Shown here: positions 23,341 to 32,248 of the stretch, in pieces
Layout of the letters: each line of letters begins with the position of its first letter
Position numbering within the stretch: the first letter of the stretch is position 1
Origin: Domibacillus enclensis
GTDB taxonomy: Bacteria; Bacillota; Bacilli; Bacillales; Domibacillaceae
Assembly: GCF_900156125.1 (NCBI RefSeq)
Contig: NZ_FTLX01000003.1
Coordinates: forward strand, 62,001-126,000
DNA: 64,000 nt
Reading direction: 5' to 3'
Made by a program: the position numbers and the translations under genes
Notes under the pieces: generated by a model
What the model was told of the DNA's origin: nothing
Seen by the model: only the letters and a program-made list of their open reading frames with translations
The model's database searches: none

Positions 23341-24243
23341 ATGTATGTGTTTATCGTGAACCCATCCTCGGGAAACGGCAGGGCTGTATCGCTATGGGAG
23401 CAAGTGGAGAAAAGAATCATCAAGAAAAACGTTCGATATGAAGCGTTGATCGGCGGATCGGAAGCGGCGGCCCGCCAGTTTGTCTGGGAGCAATTACAAA
23501 AAGGACGTGTGAAGGCAGTTGGTGTGATCGGCGGAGATGGCACCTTTAACGCGGTGCTTCAGGATGTCGTTCATTCAGACACAGCGATCGCACTGCTGCC
23601 AGCAGGCTCCGGCAATGACATTGCCCGCATGTTCGGCCTGACGAGAGATCCGCACCTTTTTGCTGAAAAGCTCATCTCAGGAGAAACGAAACGAATCGAT
23701 GTGCTAAAAGTGAACAACAGCTTCGGCTTAACGGTTTCCGGCATCGGACTGGATGCCGAAATTGCAGTGAGAGCAGCCGGAGCGTTTTATAAAAAGCCTC
23801 TTAATAAGCTTTATGCAGGAGGCCTTTCCTATAAGATTAGCGCGCTGGAGGAGATTTTACGCTATAAGCCATTTAAAAGCACCGTGACGATCGATGGCGA
23901 TCAATATGTATCAGATCGGACGTGGATGATTGCGTGTGGGAATACAACACTTTACGGCGGTGGGCTTGTCATTTGTCCGTATGCACATCCAATAGATGGG
24001 GTTGCTGATGTGACGATGGTCCACACGGTTAAGCGAAGCAATCTGCTTTTTCGTTTGTTTCCAATGTTAATGAAAGGCAAGCCGGTATTGCGTACAGGGG
24101 TGACGTATAAAAAAGGAAAACAAATCCGTATTCAAACAAGCCGTCCTGTTTCCGTTATGATAGATGGCGAGTCAATCGGGACAACACCAGCGGTCATTTC
24201 CCTTCATGAAAAAGCTGTGAAACTCCTTATTTCCGCGAAATAA
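23341..24243 (+). CDS. Diacylglycerol kinase-family lipid kinase (YegS/YtlR-like)
   Basis: A 300-residue protein of the DagK/YegS/BmrU family. Marks are FIVNPSSGNGRA, the catalytic GVIGGDGTFNAVLQ, LLPAGSGNDIARMFG and the C-terminal SVMIDGESIGTTPA. It should phosphorylate a lipid hydroxyl at the membrane face; the lipid cannot be told. The -10 GGTATGATG lies near 23298, just after the duplicated terminator. ATG 23341 is preceded by a GGGTGAAG ribosome site. It is a single-gene unit. Confidence 0.9.
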   Translation: MYVFIVNPSSGNGRAVSLWEQVEKRIIKKNVRYEALIGGSEAAARQFVWEQLQKGRVKAVGVIGGDGTFNAVLQDVVHSDTAIALLPAGSGNDIARMFGLTRDPHLFAEKLISGETKRIDVLKVNNSFGLTVSGIGLDAEIAVRAAGAFYKKPLNKLYAGGLSYKISALEEILRYKPFKSTVTIDGDQYVSDRTWMIACGNTTLYGGGLVICPYAHPIDGVADVTMVHTVKRSNLLFRLFPMLMKGKPVLRTGVTYKKGKQIRIQTSRPVSVMIDGESIGTTPAVISLHEKAVKLLISAK

Positions 24244-24325
24244 GCAGCAGATTTTTGCATAAAGATTCTTCATTTGGGGTATGAAATGGAGAGGACCATA
24301 CAGTCAGCAAAGTGGAGGAATAGAC

Positions 24326-24841
24326 ATGGATAAAATGAACCGGGGTATTTTAACGGCATTATCAGCAATTGGCATTGCGCAAGGCTTAAAGATCGTCACG
24401 CACAAGAAAGTGAGCGGGGAGTGGGACTGGAAGCAGGCATTTACAACTGGCGGCATGCCAAGCTCCCATTCAGCGGGTGTGGCTGCTCTTGCTTCGTATG
24501 TAGCGGCGAATAAAGGATGGCGCCATACAGAAACGTCACTTGCCACTGTTTTTGGCGTTATTGTCATGTATGATGCGCAGGGAATTCGTCGTCATACAGG
24601 TGAGATTGCCCAGCTTGTGAATGATCTGGAGGATAATATCGCGAAGTTTTCAGGCGAATTCCCGAGCTTTGAGTATGTACAGCGTGAAAAAGAACTGAAA
24701 GAATTGCTCGGCCATCAGCCTGTTGAAGTGGGTGCGGGTGCGCTGCTCGGTATCTTGCTCGGCGTGGCGTCTGCTAAAATAGAGGATGGCGTCAGGCGGT
24801 CAGAACAGCGCCTTTCAATCGAGCAGATGCACGAACAATAA
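24326..24841 (+). CDS. yuiD: Divergent PAP2-family protein (DUF212, YuiD-like)
   Basis: A 171-residue membrane protein of the DUF212 family (divergent PAP2). The motif GGMPSSHSAGVAALA carries the phosphatase-like PSSHS, with MYDAQGIRRHTGEIAQ downstream and a C-terminal TM (GAGALLGILLGV). It may be a lipid phosphatase or related enzyme, in keeping with the lipid kinase gene 80 nt upstream. ATG 24326 follows GGAGGAATAG; an in-frame upstream start is ignored. Confidence 0.88.
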   Translation: MDKMNRGILTALSAIGIAQGLKIVTHKKVSGEWDWKQAFTTGGMPSSHSAGVAALASYVAANKGWRHTETSLATVFGVIVMYDAQGIRRHTGEIAQLVNDLEDNIAKFSGEFPSFEYVQREKELKELLGHQPVEVGAGALLGILLGVASAKIEDGVRRSEQRLSIEQMHEQ

Positions 24842-24867
24842 AAAGCACCCGCGACGGGTGCTTTTTA
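24840..24867. terminator. Bidirectional terminator
   Basis: AAAAAGCACCCG pairs with CGGGTGCTTTTT around a 3-nt loop. It serves yuiD and the convergent small gene. Confidence 0.9.
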
Positions 24868-25140
24868 CTTTGCAATTTGGAATACGATTTGATGTTTCAT
24901 GACCGGTTTCAGCTTGTAAAGAACGTGGGCAGCCACTTCTTTTTTCATAACCGCTGAGACGGCCGGCGTGAGGGTCAATGATTGGATGAAAAGTGTTGCG
25001 CGGCGTTCAATGTAGCGGATAATTTGATCTTCGTAAAACAAGTCGCGCTTAGCGATTTTCTCCTCAATTTCGTTTGTAAGCTGTACCGCGAATTGCGTGA
25101 CAGAATACTCGACTCCTCCGTAAAATTCAGCTACTGTCAT
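24865..25140 (-). CDS. Small protein of unknown function (91 aa)
   Basis: A 91-residue soluble, mostly helical protein that I do not recognise (begins MTVAEFYGGVEYSVTQFAVQL, ends HQIVFQIAK). No signal peptide, Cys motif or known domain is visible. A strong GGAGGAAGGAG site lies before ATG 25140 and a bidirectional terminator after the stop, so it looks like a real expressed gene. Confidence 0.7.
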   Translation of the reverse strand: MTVAEFYGGVEYSVTQFAVQLTNEIEEKIAKRDLFYEDQIIRYIERRATLFIQSLTLTPAVSAVMKKEVAAHVLYKLKPVMKHQIVFQIAK

Positions 25141-25277
25141 AGCTCATTCACTCCTTCCTCCGTTTCCTATTTGTCAATAGTTACACATATATCTTAACAT
25201 AAAATTTACAAAACTTTAATACTTACACGATATTTATTTACAATTCCTTTTTAGGTTATGCTTTAAACATTTTTTTA

Positions 25278-25326
25278 TGCATAAAAAACCCGGAACAATA
25301 CAAGAAAAGTTTTGTTCCGGGCTTTT
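25278..25326 (-). terminator. Terminator of the malic enzyme gene
   Basis: On the minus strand AAAGCCCGGAACAA pairs with TTGTTCCGGGTTT across a ~15-nt loop, followed by TTTTTT. The rest of 25141-25359 is AT-rich and holds the promoter of the small minus-strand gene. Confidence 0.8.
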
Positions 25327-25359
25327 ATGGTCATCGAGCAGGCTGAGAAGAAGCCGTTG

Positions 25360-26619
25360 TTATCGAACTGTTACGGGCTCGCTACCTGACTTTAATGAAG
25401 CAAGCTGAATCGTTTTCTGGCGGATTTCTTCTATGGCTACTTGTTTTCTCGCAACACCTGAATCCATCGCAGCCTGGGCAACCGCAGCGGCCACTTCCGG
25501 CGCTACCCGAGGGTCAAAGGCAGATGGAATAATGTACTCTTCTGTCCGATGTTCATCGTCTATTAACGAAGCAATGGCATGAGCAGCCGCCATTTTCATT
25601 TCCTCATTGATGTCCGATGCTTGTGTGTCAAGTGCACCGCGGAAAATGCCCGGGAAAGCCAGGACGTTGTTTACTTGATTCGGGAAGTCGGACCGGCCTG
25701 TGCCGATAATACGAACTCCTGCTTTTTTCGCTTCTTCTGGCAAAATTTCAGGGTTTGGATTGGCCATCGCAAAAACAATCGGATCGCTGTTCATCGTTTG
25801 GATCATGGCTGGCGTCAATGCACCGGCAACAGAAACGCCGATAAAGACATCGCTGTTTTTAATAGCTTCTTTAAGCGGCCCTTTCATTCGATCAGGATTG
25901 GTCAGAGCAGCGATATCTTCTTTTACCGGATTCATGCCTTCTGTCCGCCCTTTATAAATCGCTCCTTTTGTATCACACATCACAATGTCTTTCACACCGA
26001 ATTGATAAAGGAGCTTGGCGATGGCCACACCTGCAGCGCCGGCTCCATTCATGACAACCTTTAGCTCTGCGAATGTTTTTCCGACCATTTTCAGCGCATT
26101 GATCAAGCCGGCTGCTGTGACGATAGCCGTCCCGTGCTGATCATCATGAAAAACGGGGATGTCCATTTCTTTTTTCAACCGCTCTTCAATAATAAAGCAA
26201 TTGGGTGCTTTAATGTCCTCCAGGTTGATGCCTCCAAAGGAAGAAGCCGTTAATTTAACGGTTTTGATAATGTCTTCAATATCATTTGTATTAATGCAGA
26301 TTGGAAAAGCATCGACCCCGCCAAAATTTTTGAATAAAATCGCTTTTCCTTCCATAACAGGCAGGGACGCATCGGCCCCGATATCTCCAAGGCCTAGCAC
26401 GGCTGAGCCGTCTGACACAACAGCTACCGTATTTGCTTTCATCGTGTAGTCGTACATGTCCTGGCGATTTGAATGAATTGCCAGACATGGCTCTGCAACG
26501 CCAGGCGAGTATACCAGACTAAGGTCGTTCGCATCGGTAACAGACATTTTTGCTGTTGTTTCCAGTTTTCCCTGGTAGCGACGGTGAAGATCTAAAGCAG
26601 ATTGTTTAAATGAACTCAA
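25360..26619 (-). CDS. ytsJ: Malic enzyme (YtsJ-like, NAD(P)-dependent)
   Basis: A 419-residue two-domain malic enzyme that oxidatively decarboxylates malate to pyruvate. N-terminal catalytic half: SLVYSPGVAEPCLAI, AVLGLGDIGADASLPVMEGKAILFKNFGGVDAFPI, NLEDIKAPNCFIIE and FHDDQHGTAIVTAAGLINAL; C-terminal nucleotide domain with VMNGAGAAGVAIAKLL, and DTKGAIYKGRTEGMN. Size and sequence are those of B. subtilis YtsJ, which mainly uses NADP. It is a single gene with its own terminator; the palindrome CTGTTATATAACAG lies 16 nt before the start codon. Confidence 0.93.
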   Translation of the reverse strand: MSSFKQSALDLHRRYQGKLETTAKMSVTDANDLSLVYSPGVAEPCLAIHSNRQDMYDYTMKANTVAVVSDGSAVLGLGDIGADASLPVMEGKAILFKNFGGVDAFPICINTNDIEDIIKTVKLTASSFGGINLEDIKAPNCFIIEERLKKEMDIPVFHDDQHGTAIVTAAGLINALKMVGKTFAELKVVMNGAGAAGVAIAKLLYQFGVKDIVMCDTKGAIYKGRTEGMNPVKEDIAALTNPDRMKGPLKEAIKNSDVFIGVSVAGALTPAMIQTMNSDPIVFAMANPNPEILPEEAKKAGVRIIGTGRSDFPNQVNNVLAFPGIFRGALDTQASDINEEMKMAAAHAIASLIDDEHRTEEYIIPSAFDPRVAPEVAAAVAQAAMDSGVARKQVAIEEIRQKTIQLASLKSGSEPVTVR

Positions 26620-26634
26620 TGAAGGCCTCTTTTC

Positions 26635-26648
26635 TCTGTTATATAACA
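26635..26648. repeat. 14-bp perfect palindrome before ytsJ
   Basis: CTGTTATATAACAG lies in the untranslated leader between the malic enzyme start and its AT-rich promoter region. It could be an operator; no regulator is recognised. Confidence 0.4.
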
Positions 26649-26783
26649 GATGTATTTGTTATGTATAATATAATACAGATGGACGGATGGCAAGTGAATT
26701 TTCTGAAAATTTACTTTTGTATTGTATCGCCTTTTTAAATGAATGTAAATAGAATCGGGCGAAAAATGTCCCGGAAAATGGTG

Positions 26784-26811
26784 TTGACATTCTATTGGAA
26801 TAACTTATAAT
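26784..26811 (+). promoter_or_regulatory. Sigma-A promoter with CymR-like site
   Basis: TTGACA (26784-26789), a 16-bp spacer and TATAAT (26806-26811). The spacer contains ATTGGAATAA, which resembles the conserved part of the CymR cysteine-repressor site (ATnGGAATTT). This fits a sulfur-source transporter but is a match by eye. Confidence 0.5.
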
Positions 26812-26866
26812 ACAAATAAATCCGATTTAACAAATAAGGATTATATAATAAGTAGGTGATCTGTTC

Positions 26867-27652
26867 ATGCTTCTGCAAATTAACGATGTAAATAAACAAT
26901 ATACAAACAATAAAGTCACAAATACGGTGCTGGATCATGTGTCGGTTTCTGTTAAAGAAGGAGAGTTTATTTCCATTCTTGGTCCATCCGGATGTGGGAA
27001 ATCCACCCTGCTATCAATGGTGGCGGGTCTTGTAAAACCGACTAGCGGCACTATTATGCTGGACGGACAGCCGATTCAAAAGCCAGGAAAGGACCGGGGC
27101 ATGGTGTTTCAGCAGTCAGCGCTGTTTCCATGGCTGAATGTAGAGGAAAATGTCATGTTTCCCTTTAAGAAAGAAATGAACAAGCAAGAAGCACTTCAAA
27201 AAGCCAAACATTATTTACAAATGGTGCAGCTTTCAAACTATGGAAAGCACTACCCGCACGAACTGTCGGGCGGCATGCAGCAGCGTGTAGCCATTGCCCG
27301 TGCGTTTACGATGGATCCGAAGGTGCTGTTAATGGATGAACCCTTTGGTGCGCTTGATGAACAAACCCGGACGCGGATGCACGGTGAATTGGAACGAATT
27401 TGGCTGGACACGAAAAAAACAGTGCTGTTTGTTACGCACAGCATTTCGGAGTCGATTAAGCTGTCCGAACGGATTATTGTCATGGGAACACGGCCGGGCC
27501 GGATTATCGCTGATATCCCTGTTACACTCCCGAGGCCGCGCCGGTTTGATGCCCCGGAAACGATCCAATTAGAAAAGCAGATTAATCATTTGTTAAAAGA
27601 AGAAATCGATAAAGTCGTAAAAGAGGAATTGTCATATGCAGAGAATCGGTAA
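26867..27652 (+). CDS. SsuB-like ABC transporter ATPase (sulfonate/taurine type)
   Basis: A 261-residue ATPase of the nitrate/sulfonate/taurine family: Walker A GPSGCGKST, Q-loop FQQSALFPWLNV, signature [15 protein letters not shown], Walker B VLLMDEPFGALDEQTR and H-loop FVTHSISESI. It powers the permease encoded next, whose start it overlaps by 17 nt. A strong promoter with a possible CymR site lies upstream, and SAM-riboswitch methionine genes follow the operon, which favours a sulfur compound; nitrate-type or pyrimidine-type substrates are less likely but not excluded. Confidence 0.9.
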   Translation: MLLQINDVNKQYTNNKVTNTVLDHVSVSVKEGEFISILGPSGCGKSTLLSMVAGLVKPTSGTIMLDGQPIQKPGKDRGMVFQQSALFPWLNVEENVMFPFKKEMNKQEALQKAKHYLQMVQLSNYGKHYPHELSGGMQQRVAIARAFTMDPKVLLMDEPFGALDEQTRTRMHGELERIWLDTKKTVLFVTHSISESIKLSERIIVMGTRPGRIIADIPVTLPRPRRFDAPETIQLEKQINHLLKEEIDKVVKEELSYAENR

Positions 27653-28394
27653 GCAGCTTGTTTTTTTCGTTGGGTTAGTGATTGCTTGGGAATTGATTGT
27701 ACGGGCAGGTGGCTGGACACCGGACGTGATGCCAAAGCCGACAGATGTATGGGAAGCCATGAAGCGGGGTTTTTCAGACCGGACATTGGTGTACGATTTG
27801 CAAGCAAGCTTTACGCGTTTATTCATTGGCCTTGTGATTTCACTGGCACTCGGAACTGCTCTTGGTATTTTGCTTGCCAAGTCTAAAACAGCGGATGATA
27901 CATTAGGTGCACTCATATTGGCTCTTCAAAGCGTGCCGAGCATCGTTTGGCTTCCGCTTGCGATTATGTGGTTCGGATTAAATGAAAAAGCCGTTATTTT
28001 CATCGTCGTTCTTGGCGGTACGCTCGTCATGACGATCAACATGCGAATGGGTATTAAAAACGTGCCGCCGCTCTACATCCGAGCGGCAGAAACAATGGGT
28101 TCAAAAGGAATCGACCAATTTATCCGCGTCATTTTGCCGGCCTCGGTGCCGTACGCGGTGACGGGAATGCGGCTGGCATGGGCATTTGCGTGGCGGGCAC
28201 TAATGGCCGCTGAAATTTTAAGCACGGGTCCAGGGCTCGGGTATACGCTGAAGTACGCGTCTGATTTCGGCGATATGAGCCTGGTGATTGCCGTCATGAT
28301 TTTGATCGGTGTGATCGGCTCGATTGTCGATTTGCTTTTATTCCAGCGTGTGGAACGAAACGTCATGAAGCGCTGGGGACTTGAAACGAATTAA
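27636..28394 (+). CDS. SsuC-like ABC transporter permease
   Basis: A 252-residue permease with about six helices and the BPD_transp_1 coupling loop (RAAETMGSKGIDQFIRVILPASVPYAVTGMRLAWAFAWRALMAAEIL). Close to SsuC/TauC permeases. ATG 27636 lies within the end of the ATPase gene and the stop is 14 nt before the binding-protein start, so the three genes form one operon. Confidence 0.9.
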   Translation: MQRIGKQLVFFVGLVIAWELIVRAGGWTPDVMPKPTDVWEAMKRGFSDRTLVYDLQASFTRLFIGLVISLALGTALGILLAKSKTADDTLGALILALQSVPSIVWLPLAIMWFGLNEKAVIFIVVLGGTLVMTINMRMGIKNVPPLYIRAAETMGSKGIDQFIRVILPASVPYAVTGMRLAWAFAWRALMAAEILSTGPGLGYTLKYASDFGDMSLVIAVMILIGVIGSIVDLLLFQRVERNVMKRWGLETN

Positions 28395-28407
28395 GGGGGA
28401 CATAAAG

Positions 28408-29403
28408 GTGAAAAAGAAAAAGTGGAAAGCAGCGATCCTTGCAGCAGCTGCGGCGATTGGGCTGTCTGCCTGCGGATCAGGTGAAGAAGGAGCAGACGGA
28501 AAAGAAAAAGTAGTTATCGGTTATTTTCCAAACCTTGACCACGTACCGGCTATCGTAGCGAAAGAAAAAGGGTATTACGAAGAGGCATTAGGCGATCAAT
28601 ATGACGTTGAATATAAAACATTCCCGGATGGCGGCGCGTTTATGGTGGCGCTGAAAACCGGCGATGTCGATGCGGGACTTGTAGGGCCCGGTCCTGTGAT
28701 GAATAATTTCACAAACGGCGCAGATGTCAAAGTGGTCGCTGGCAGTTCATCCGGCGGCACTGTTATCGTAGCCCGGGACGGAAGCGGCATTGAAACAGTG
28801 GAGGACTTCGAAGGGAAAACGTTCATTACGCCCGGTGTCGGCTGCACACACGATGTTCAAATGGAAACGTTCATTAGTGACTATGGCATCGAATCCAATC
28901 GAATTGGCGGCACACTAAAGCATACGACAGGAAAGCCGGCGCAGTATGCGGGGCTGTTTGAGTCAGGAAAAGTGGATTTAGCGGCTGTACCGGAACCGTG
29001 GGGCTCTCTTTTAGTCAAAGAAGAAAATGCGAAGATTGTTGTCGACAGTACGGAAATCTCATACGGCACGACATTGCCGAATTCTGTTCTTGCCACGAAC
29101 GGTACATTAGTGGAGGAAAATCCGGAAATGGTTCAATCGATTGTCAGTGCGCACCAAAAAGCGATCGAGTTCATTAATAGCAATCCAGATGAAACAAAAG
29201 AGCTGACGATTGCGGATATTAAAGAAACAACGAAGCAGGAGCTTCCGAAAGACGTTGTGGACAGTGCGTGGGAGCGAATCACCTACACAGCGGATATTAA
29301 CGAAGAAGTTGTTCAGGAATTTGCGAATTCATCTTATGATTTGAAATTTTTAAAGGAACAGCCAGACTTTACAGCGTTAATTGACCAGCAGTTTGTTCAA
29401 TAA
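28408..29403 (+). CDS. SsuA/NMT1-like substrate-binding lipoprotein
   Basis: A 331-residue lipoprotein: Lys-rich N-terminus, hydrophobic segment, lipobox LSAC, then an NMT1/SsuA binding fold (VVIGYFPNLDHVPAIVAKEKGYYEEALG, and GLVGPGPVMNNFTNGADVKVVAGSSSGGTVIVARDGSGIETVEDFEGKTFITPG). It captures the ligand outside the cell for the permease. GTG 28408 is 7 nt after AAGGGGGA; a TTG-led extension to 28381 would overlap the permease end. Last gene of the operon. The exact ligand (sulfonate, sulfate ester or another sulfur compound) is not decided by the sequence. Confidence 0.9.
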   Translation: MKKKKWKAAILAAAAAIGLSACGSGEEGADGKEKVVIGYFPNLDHVPAIVAKEKGYYEEALGDQYDVEYKTFPDGGAFMVALKTGDVDAGLVGPGPVMNNFTNGADVKVVAGSSSGGTVIVARDGSGIETVEDFEGKTFITPGVGCTHDVQMETFISDYGIESNRIGGTLKHTTGKPAQYAGLFESGKVDLAAVPEPWGSLLVKEENAKIVVDSTEISYGTTLPNSVLATNGTLVEENPEMVQSIVSAHQKAIEFINSNPDETKELTIADIKETTKQELPKDVVDSAWERITYTADINEEVVQEFANSSYDLKFLKEQPDFTALIDQQFVQ

Positions 29404-29463
29404 AAAGGTTGTCAGGTTTCCGTTTTTCCTGTACATTTAAAAAATAAGACCAACTAAACAAAC

Positions 29464-29567
29464 CTTATCAAGAGAAGCGGAGGGACTGGCCCGATGATGC
29501 TTCAGCAACCGGCCTGACAAAGGCAAAGGTGCTAAATCCAGCGGGCTGACACCGTCCGGAAGATGAG
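29464..29567 (+). promoter_or_regulatory. SAM-I riboswitch (S box)
   Basis: The P1 helix CTTATC/GATGAG encloses AAGAGAAGCGGAGGGA, CTGGCCCGATGATGCTTCAGCAACC, the kink-turn/pseudoknot region and AAAGGTGCTAAATCCAGC, the classical S-box sequence. SAM binding should stop transcription of metI-metC. Confidence 0.97.
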
Positions 29568-29578
29568 AAGAAGTGTAA

Positions 29579-29612
29579 AAACAAGCCTTCTTCCATGGAG
29601 GCTTGTTTTTTT
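29579..29612 (+). terminator. S-box expression-platform terminator
   Basis: AAACAAGCCT pairs with AGGCTTGTTT around a 10-nt loop, then a T-run, just before the metI ribosome site. Confidence 0.9.
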
Positions 29613-29632
29613 ATTATAAAGGAGCGATTGAG

Positions 29633-30733
29633 ATGACGAATATTGAAACGAAGCTTGCCCAAATCGGCAACCGGACGGATAATCCAACAGGCACTGTGAA
29701 CCCGCCCGTTTACTTTTCAACGGCTTACCGCCACGAAGGAATCGGCATGTCAACGGGGTATGATTACGTCCGGACAGGCAATCCGACCCGCGAAGTAGTG
29801 GAAAAGGCGATTGCAGATCTAGAAGGAGCAGACGCGGGCTTTGCCTTTTCTTCCGGCATGGCAGCGATTCACACACTGTTGTCACTGTTTGAACCAGGAG
29901 ATCACTTTTTAGTATCGGCGGATTTGTACGGAGGCACGTACCGTTTGTTTGAAAAGGGCTGGAAAAAATTCGGTCTTGATTTTACATACGAAAGCTTTGA
30001 ACAGCTTGACGAAACAGAAAAAAAGGTCACCGATAAAACGAAAGCCATTTTTCTTGAAACACCGACCAATCCGCTTATGAACGAAACAAACATTGAAGAA
30101 GTAGCGGCGTTTGCGAAAAAACACCACTTGATTCTTATAGTGGATAATACGTTCTACACACCGGTGCTGCAGCGCCCGATCGAGCAGGGGGCAGATATTG
30201 TCCTTCACAGTGCAACAAAGTATTTAGGTGGACATAATGACGTATTGGCCGGATTAATTGCGGTGAAAGGAGAAGAGCTGTCAGCGAAAGTGTTTGAATT
30301 TCAAAATGCTATTGGTGCAGTGCTGTCGCCGTTTGACTCGTGGCTGCTGGCGCGTGGCATGAAAACATTGAGCCTGCGCATGAAGCAGCATACTGAAAAC
30401 GGGCAAAGGATTGCCGCGTTTCTTGAACAGCATGAGGATATTTTAGACGTTTTATATCCTGGACAGGGCGGCATGCTGTCTTTCCGTCTCCATGATGAAA
30501 ACTGGGTAAACGGATTTTTGCAGCATATGCAGCTTGTTTCGTTCGCGGAAAGCCTTGGCGGGGTTGAAAGCTTTATTACGTATCCGGCCACCCAGACGCA
30601 CATGGATATACCGGAGGACATTCGAATCGCGAACGGTGTCTGTAACCGGCTGCTTCGCTTCTCCATTGGCATTGAGCACGCAGACGATTTAATCGCAGAT
30701 CTTTCGCAGGCATTCGACAAAATGAAAGGGTGA
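29633..30733 (+). CDS. metI: Cystathionine gamma-synthase / O-acetylhomoserine thiolyase
   Basis: A 366-residue PLP enzyme that replaces the acyl group of O-acylhomoserine with cysteine or sulfide. Marks are YDYVRTGNPTRE, FAFSSGMAAIHTLLSL, the ETPTNPLM motif, VDNTFYTPVLQRPIEQGADIVLHSATKYLGGHNDVLAG with the PLP lysine, and the C-terminal GVESFITYPATQTH. ATG 29633 has AAAGGAG upstream. SAM-riboswitch control and the pairing with metC are those of B. subtilis metI-metC. Confidence 0.95.
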   Translation: MTNIETKLAQIGNRTDNPTGTVNPPVYFSTAYRHEGIGMSTGYDYVRTGNPTREVVEKAIADLEGADAGFAFSSGMAAIHTLLSLFEPGDHFLVSADLYGGTYRLFEKGWKKFGLDFTYESFEQLDETEKKVTDKTKAIFLETPTNPLMNETNIEEVAAFAKKHHLILIVDNTFYTPVLQRPIEQGADIVLHSATKYLGGHNDVLAGLIAVKGEELSAKVFEFQNAIGAVLSPFDSWLLARGMKTLSLRMKQHTENGQRIAAFLEQHEDILDVLYPGQGGMLSFRLHDENWVNGFLQHMQLVSFAESLGGVESFITYPATQTHMDIPEDIRIANGVCNRLLRFSIGIEHADDLIADLSQAFDKMKG

Positions 30734-30738
30734 AAAGC

Positions 30739-31884
30739 ATGAGCCACTATACATTCCAGACAAGACTGCTTCACAATGAACATAAATTTGATCGGGCGAC
30801 TGGGGCGGTCAGTGTGCCAATTCAGCATGCGTCCACGTTTCATCAGGCGGATTTTGATTCGTTCGGTGAGTATGATTACAGCCGGTCTGGCAATCCGACA
30901 CGAGAGGCGCTTGAGACCGCAATCGCAGAGCTTGAAGGCGGTGTACGCGGCTTCGCGTTTGCGTCAGGCATGGCGGCAATTTCCACTGCCTTTCTCCTCC
31001 TGTCAAAGGGAGACCACGTCGTAGTAACAGAGGATGTGTACGGCGGCACCTTCCGGATGGTGACATCGGTTTTAAACCGTTTCGGCATCGAGCACACATT
31101 TGTTGATATGACCGATCTGGACGCCGTTGCAAAAGCGATCCAGCCGAATACGAAGGTCATTTATATGGAAACGCCGTCTAATCCGCTGCTGAAGGTGACA
31201 GACATTGACGGCATCGTGAAACTGGCGAGGGCGAATGACTGCCTGACTTTTTTGGATAACACGTTTTTAACGCCATATTTGCAGCGGCCGATTGAGTTTG
31301 GTGTGGACCTGGTCCTGCATAGCGCAACGAAGTTTTTGTCCGGTCATAGTGACGTGCTTGCAGGTCTTGCTGTCGCAAAGGATGAAGAGCTTGCGGCAAA
31401 ACTATATACGCTTCAAAACTCATTCGGTGCGGTTCTTGGTGTACAGGACTGCTGGCTTGTACTGCGGGGATTAAAAACGCTGTCGGTGCGCATGGAGCAG
31501 TCGCAAAAAGGAGCAGCTGAAATTGCTCATTATTTAGCGGCTCATTCGAAAGTGAAAAATGTGTATTACCCTGGGCTCGCGGATCATCCCGGCCATGCCA
31601 TTCATTTCCGCCAGGCAGCAGGAGGCGGCGCTGTTTTATCGTTTGAACTTGAAGGTGAGGATGCCGTGCGCAGATTCAGTGCGGCTGTACAAATCCCTGT
31701 TTTTGCGGTCAGCCTTGGAGCAGTTGAATCTATTTTGTCGTATCCGCCAAAAATGTCTCATGCGGCTATGCCGGACGCGGAACGGAACAAACGGGGCATT
31801 ACAAATGGGTTGCTGCGTTTGTCTGTTGGACTGGAATCACCTGATGACCTTATCCGTGACTTTGAGCAAGCCTTTCAAAAATAA
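30739..31884 (+). CDS. metC: Cystathionine beta-lyase
   Basis: A 381-residue PLP enzyme that cleaves cystathionine to homocysteine, pyruvate and ammonia. Marks are FDSFGEYDYSRSGNPTREALE, FAFASGMAAIS, METPSNPLLKV, FLDNTFLTPYLQRPIEFGVDLVLHSATKFLSGHSDVLAG with the PLP lysine and GAVESILSYPPKMSHA. ATG 30739 lies 7 nt from AAAGGG; GTG 30730 is an alternative. It follows metI directly and is a paralogue of it. Assignment as the lyase rests on order and similarity to MetC. Confidence 0.93.
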   Translation: MSHYTFQTRLLHNEHKFDRATGAVSVPIQHASTFHQADFDSFGEYDYSRSGNPTREALETAIAELEGGVRGFAFASGMAAISTAFLLLSKGDHVVVTEDVYGGTFRMVTSVLNRFGIEHTFVDMTDLDAVAKAIQPNTKVIYMETPSNPLLKVTDIDGIVKLARANDCLTFLDNTFLTPYLQRPIEFGVDLVLHSATKFLSGHSDVLAGLAVAKDEELAAKLYTLQNSFGAVLGVQDCWLVLRGLKTLSVRMEQSQKGAAEIAHYLAAHSKVKNVYYPGLADHPGHAIHFRQAAGGGAVLSFELEGEDAVRRFSAAVQIPVFAVSLGAVESILSYPPKMSHAAMPDAERNKRGITNGLLRLSVGLESPDDLIRDFEQAFQK

Positions 31885-31926
31885 AAAAACGGAGCGACTG
31901 CAAAAGAGGCAGTCGTTCCGTTTTTT
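31884..31926. terminator. Bidirectional terminator
   Basis: AAAACGGAGCGACTGC pairs with GCAGTCGTTCCGTTTT, with T-runs on both strands. It serves metC and the convergent GlsB-like gene. Confidence 0.92.
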
Positions 31927-31946
31927 GTATCAAGTCATTCGATTGA

Positions 31947-32198
31947 TTACGCGTGGCGCATTTTTTTAAGGATAAAGCTAACGATCGCAACAAGAATAAC
32001 TGCACCGATTAATGCTGGAATAATCGCCATGCCGCCGATTGTCGGACCCATGTCACCAAGAAGAGCGCCGCCGATCCAAGCACCGATAATACCTGCGATG
32101 ATGTTGCCGATGATTCCGCCTGGAACATCCTTACCTAGAATAAGTCCTGCAAGCCAGCCGATGATCCCACCGACAATTAAGAAAATAATGAATCCCAT
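31947..32198 (-). CDS. GlsB/YeaQ/YmgE-family stress membrane protein
   Basis: An 83-residue, very glycine-rich membrane protein with about three helices (IIFLIVGGIIGWLAGLILG, GGIIGNIIAGIIGAWIGGALLG, AIIPALIGAVILVAIVSFIL) and a short basic tail, of the transglycosylase-associated/GlsB family. Members are stress-induced; the biochemical role is not known. ATG 32198 has AGGAGG upstream. A good sigma-B-type promoter (GTTTTA-13-GGGAAT) lies 51 bp upstream, supporting a general-stress gene. Confidence 0.88.
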   Translation of the reverse strand: MGFIIFLIVGGIIGWLAGLILGKDVPGGIIGNIIAGIIGAWIGGALLGDMGPTIGGMAIIPALIGAVILVAIVSFILKKMRHA

Positions 32199-32248
32199 AA
32201 TGTGTTTCCTCCTAAAAATATAATTTGTAATGCCTTGATGGTTTATGT

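Noticed and set aside
24270-24282. GGGGTATG as a sigma-B -10 before yuiD
   Set aside because: The -10 is good but no GTTT-like -35 occurs 12-15 bp upstream.
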